Shown here: in pieces, positions 61,301 to 64,000 of the stretch
Numbering within the stretch: position 1 is the stretch's first letter
Layout: every line of letters starts with the position of its first letter
Assembly: GCF_963576615.1 (NCBI RefSeq)
Contig: NC_088714.1
Location: 42,812,072 to 42,876,071, forward strand
From: Watersipora subatra
Taxonomy: Eukaryota > Bryozoa > Gymnolaemata > Cheilostomatida > Watersiporidae
Direction: 5' to 3'
DNA length: 64,000 nucleotides
Notes under the pieces: model-generated
Database searches by the model: none
What the model was told of the DNA's origin: nothing
Seen by the model: only the letters and a program-made list of their open reading frames with translations
Position numbers and translations under genes: made by a program

Positions 61301-61479
61301 TATCGCCAAAAGTTATCTTTTGTTTTAACCTTGACCCCTGGGTACAGCTAGATGACGAACAGGTGAACTCTGCTCTTTTTATGGTAAAATATATTTTTGT
61401 TTTGCTTTATTGTAAACATATGAAATATTTGTTATTAGTTTTAATTTCCAGAATAGACTTTGCTGTCTAGAATAAATGA

Positions 61480-64000
61480 ACATATAATTGAAAATGGGCG
61501 TCGAATATGTGTTTCCTCATCAACTTGTCGTAAAATTATCACAGTCATAGTCTATAAGACCAGTGAAATTGATCAGTAAAAGAAGACAAGTTGTCAATGC
61601 AATTAATAATATTACAGTTACGATACAGTCAACAAATTAAAAAGTTGAGTCTAGTTTTTTTGGATGGCCAAAGGAGTGAATTTGGAAAAATCTTGGAATA
61701 GATTAGGCAATTTACATGTATTTCACTGTTACTGTATTTCAACGTAACCTTCCTGGAATTAATTATTTATGTTGTATGACCATCTAATGTATGTTGTTTC
61801 CAGTTAAGACGTGTAACCAAACAATTAAGAGTAACTCTATCTAAATTTTGAGAATGTGTTAAAATGTTTATACGTATGATAAAACAATCATGAAACATAC
61901 GAACATTCAGGAGATTACTTTGAACAAACTATGATGGTTGACAGTTAGTTTATCAGCTTCACACCTTCAGGAGGCGGTAAATGAAGCGATAACTGTTAAC
62001 TTTAAAAAATAAACTCAAGTGATGTTCAATTCTAGAAATACCCATAAAACCGACATCAAATTGACAATATTCTACTTAGGTTTGTGACCAAAATCTGTGC
62101 TATAGATATAATATATAATATAGATTATATTATATCTATATTATATCATTCTATTAAAGATTAATTATATATAGATATATAATACCGTGTCATCAGCTTT
62201 GTACTATAGTAACTTTAATATGTTTGCATGACAATCAGTGGAACGCTTACAAATATACAGGAAATTAGCAAGTGATTGACAAAAATCTTTTGCTATGTTC
62301 AGTTTAACTTACTTGACTTCAAAGGACAAGGCATCAACTTCACTGATGTGAGAATGGTAAAGTTTGATATATCGCGGTGTACTCAATATTTCATTACAGA
62401 CCACAAGTTCAAACATAGCATGCAACAGCTGGAAACCTTCTATTTGCAGCTACATACATAAAAGGAGACAAAACAGAAAACAAAAATGATACGCACTTTT
62501 GGGGAAGCAATTAATAAAATGACAAAGGCTACAGATTTGTGAAACATTTAATAACATAACGATATATAATTTATAAACCATACCTTTTGCCTTTTACATA
62601 ACGCTTTATAAGATATTTGAGTTTCTTATTATTATATTTACAGTCATAGCAATGATCATTTTTGGCATCTTTCTTTAAAAAAAAAGGTTATTGAAAACTG
62701 AGCAGAATCAGTGCAATAGCGTTGGCGACGAGACAGTAAACTTGAATCAATTAAAGTCTGGACCCAACTCAATCCAGCTTGGCGAGCAGCAAAGATTGTT
62801 ATTGTGGCTAAGTCAAATTCCCTTTAAACTACCATAACATAACCCCCACTATACTATATGTGTGCGATAAAACTAACTTGGTGATTTAATTCATGCATTA
62901 TTTTCTTGTTTTACCGAACAACAATGGTCAGTAGTGTATGGTACCAGAATTGACAAACTCTGGTTGTGAAAGTGGGTGCCATCATCTTTCCTCATTTCTG
63001 CATAGCGCCTGATTGATAGTGATGGTAAAAATGACGTTATAACAAATATTTCATGCCAAAAATTGTGTAGAAAGTTTGGATCAGGACCAGGAAGTGCTAC
63101 AGCTTAAAGGTTGACTTGCAACAGAAGATACATTACAGTTATTTGTTATCAAAAGGTTCACCATGTCTTACTCTGCTGTGTTGTAGGTTTGAAATATGTG
63201 GAAATGTGATTACAAGCTCTTAAAAACTCGCAAACAAACAGTTACTCGCAGCTATCACAAAAACGGCCGTAGATTAGAATTTTTCTCAAAGCAGCTCAAA
63301 TGTGACGTAGTTGAATACGATGTGCTTATTTTACACTTTCATGCAGCCTCATTCGGCGAAATATTTTCACAGATACACTTCACGCATTTAATAAAACCCT
63401 GTCTATTGTCTTTACGCGTCTATTTCATCACCATTATAATACTGTAACTTTGAGCGGTGATATGTCAAAACCTAGCTTAAAAATCAGTTTAAATTTTCAA
63501 CCTTAGCGCAAGGGAGTGCATATCATCCTCTGATAAACATGAGGAGCCTGTTGGTCGCCTGTGATGGTCAAAAAATGCTGCAGAAATTGTTCGCGCCATT
63601 TGGCAGGAAGTATGGGTCACATGATCAGATTATGACTAGATGATTAAACGAAACTGAAACGAAACTGTAAAGTAGCGAGCATCTACATTTGATTTAAGCT
63701 TTTCGGTGGAATCGAATTGTTTGTCATAAACTAATGCTATGAGAAGTGTTATATTGAGCCTTTTATTGGCCTTTCATTTCACGTGATAACATCACATGTC
63801 AAAACAATAACCATGTCGAGTTGAGTACGTCATCAAAATAAAGGGATTCACACTGATGAAATGAGTGCCATCACTCTGTTGTGATGCACATGAGTTTTTG
63901 TGACAGATTCATCTACAGTGAGATGAGACAAGCTGGGTCATTTACTACCAGCATGTGGTTCCATACCTGCAGAAACGTCAAATAAAGTTACAGGGATGAA
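61480..64000. other. Intergenic DNA, right edge
   Basis: No exon that can be supported. It holds an AT-rich hairpin at about 62100-62150 (TATAATATAGATTATATTAT and similar), the third R6 copy at 62490-62660, and otherwise AT-rich sequence. Confidence 0.45.

Noticed and set aside
63196..63447. 83-codon ORF near the right edge
   Set aside because: Composition follows the local base content, with no splice sites, domain or repeat partner seen.

Overview
This is metazoan nuclear DNA: AT-rich, intron-rich, and crowded with minisatellites and transposon remains. There are no bacterial operons or ribosome binding sites. The abundance of TACATGTA motifs, tRNA-like SINE heads, and the mix of Penelope, LINE, piggyBac, mariner and Harbinger-like remnants suggest a lophotrochozoan, perhaps a mollusc. 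That assignment is an inference; the sequence alone does not settle the species.

Two conserved host genes were rebuilt exon by exon from splice sites, reading phase and family knowledge. (1) MGAT1 (GlcNAc-transferase I, a Golgi N-glycan enzyme), + strand 12962-30076: 11 coding exons, 461 codons, with every junction in phase. Its introns carry most of the minisatellites. (2) AHSA1 (Aha1, an Hsp90 co-chaperone), + strand 44863-55084: 8 coding exons, about 352 codons, with an apparent one-base deletion in exon 4. A third gene enters from the left edge on the - strand (start codon at 1653-1655, exons down to position 18). It encodes a coiled-coil protein I do not recognise.

Layout: 1-1.7 kb, 5' end of the - strand coiled-coil gene with a 15-bp minisatellite in its intron. 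1.8-3.1 kb, interspersed repeat R2, which has a second copy at 59.5-61.2 kb. 4.5-10.5 kb, several copies of repeat R1. 13-30 kb, MGAT1, containing minisatellites of about 16, 20, 40, 39/40, 34 and 12 bp, a foldback element and a LINE relic. 30-44 kb, a retroelement and transposon graveyard: Penelope/GIY-YIG relic, R1, LINE C-terminal relic, and a piggyBac-like element with TTAA flanks. 44.8-55.1 kb, AHSA1, with a TA-flanked snapback MITE, long palindromes, two minisatellites and a TTA-flanked TIR element. 55-64 kb, intergenic repeats.

The most unusual object is the TIR element at 51778-53554 inside AHSA1 intron 6. It carries what looks like a complete small gene (5' intron, 98-codon ORF, AATAAA) of no family I know. 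The very long open frames in the minisatellites are artefacts of stop-free repeat units and are not annotated as genes.
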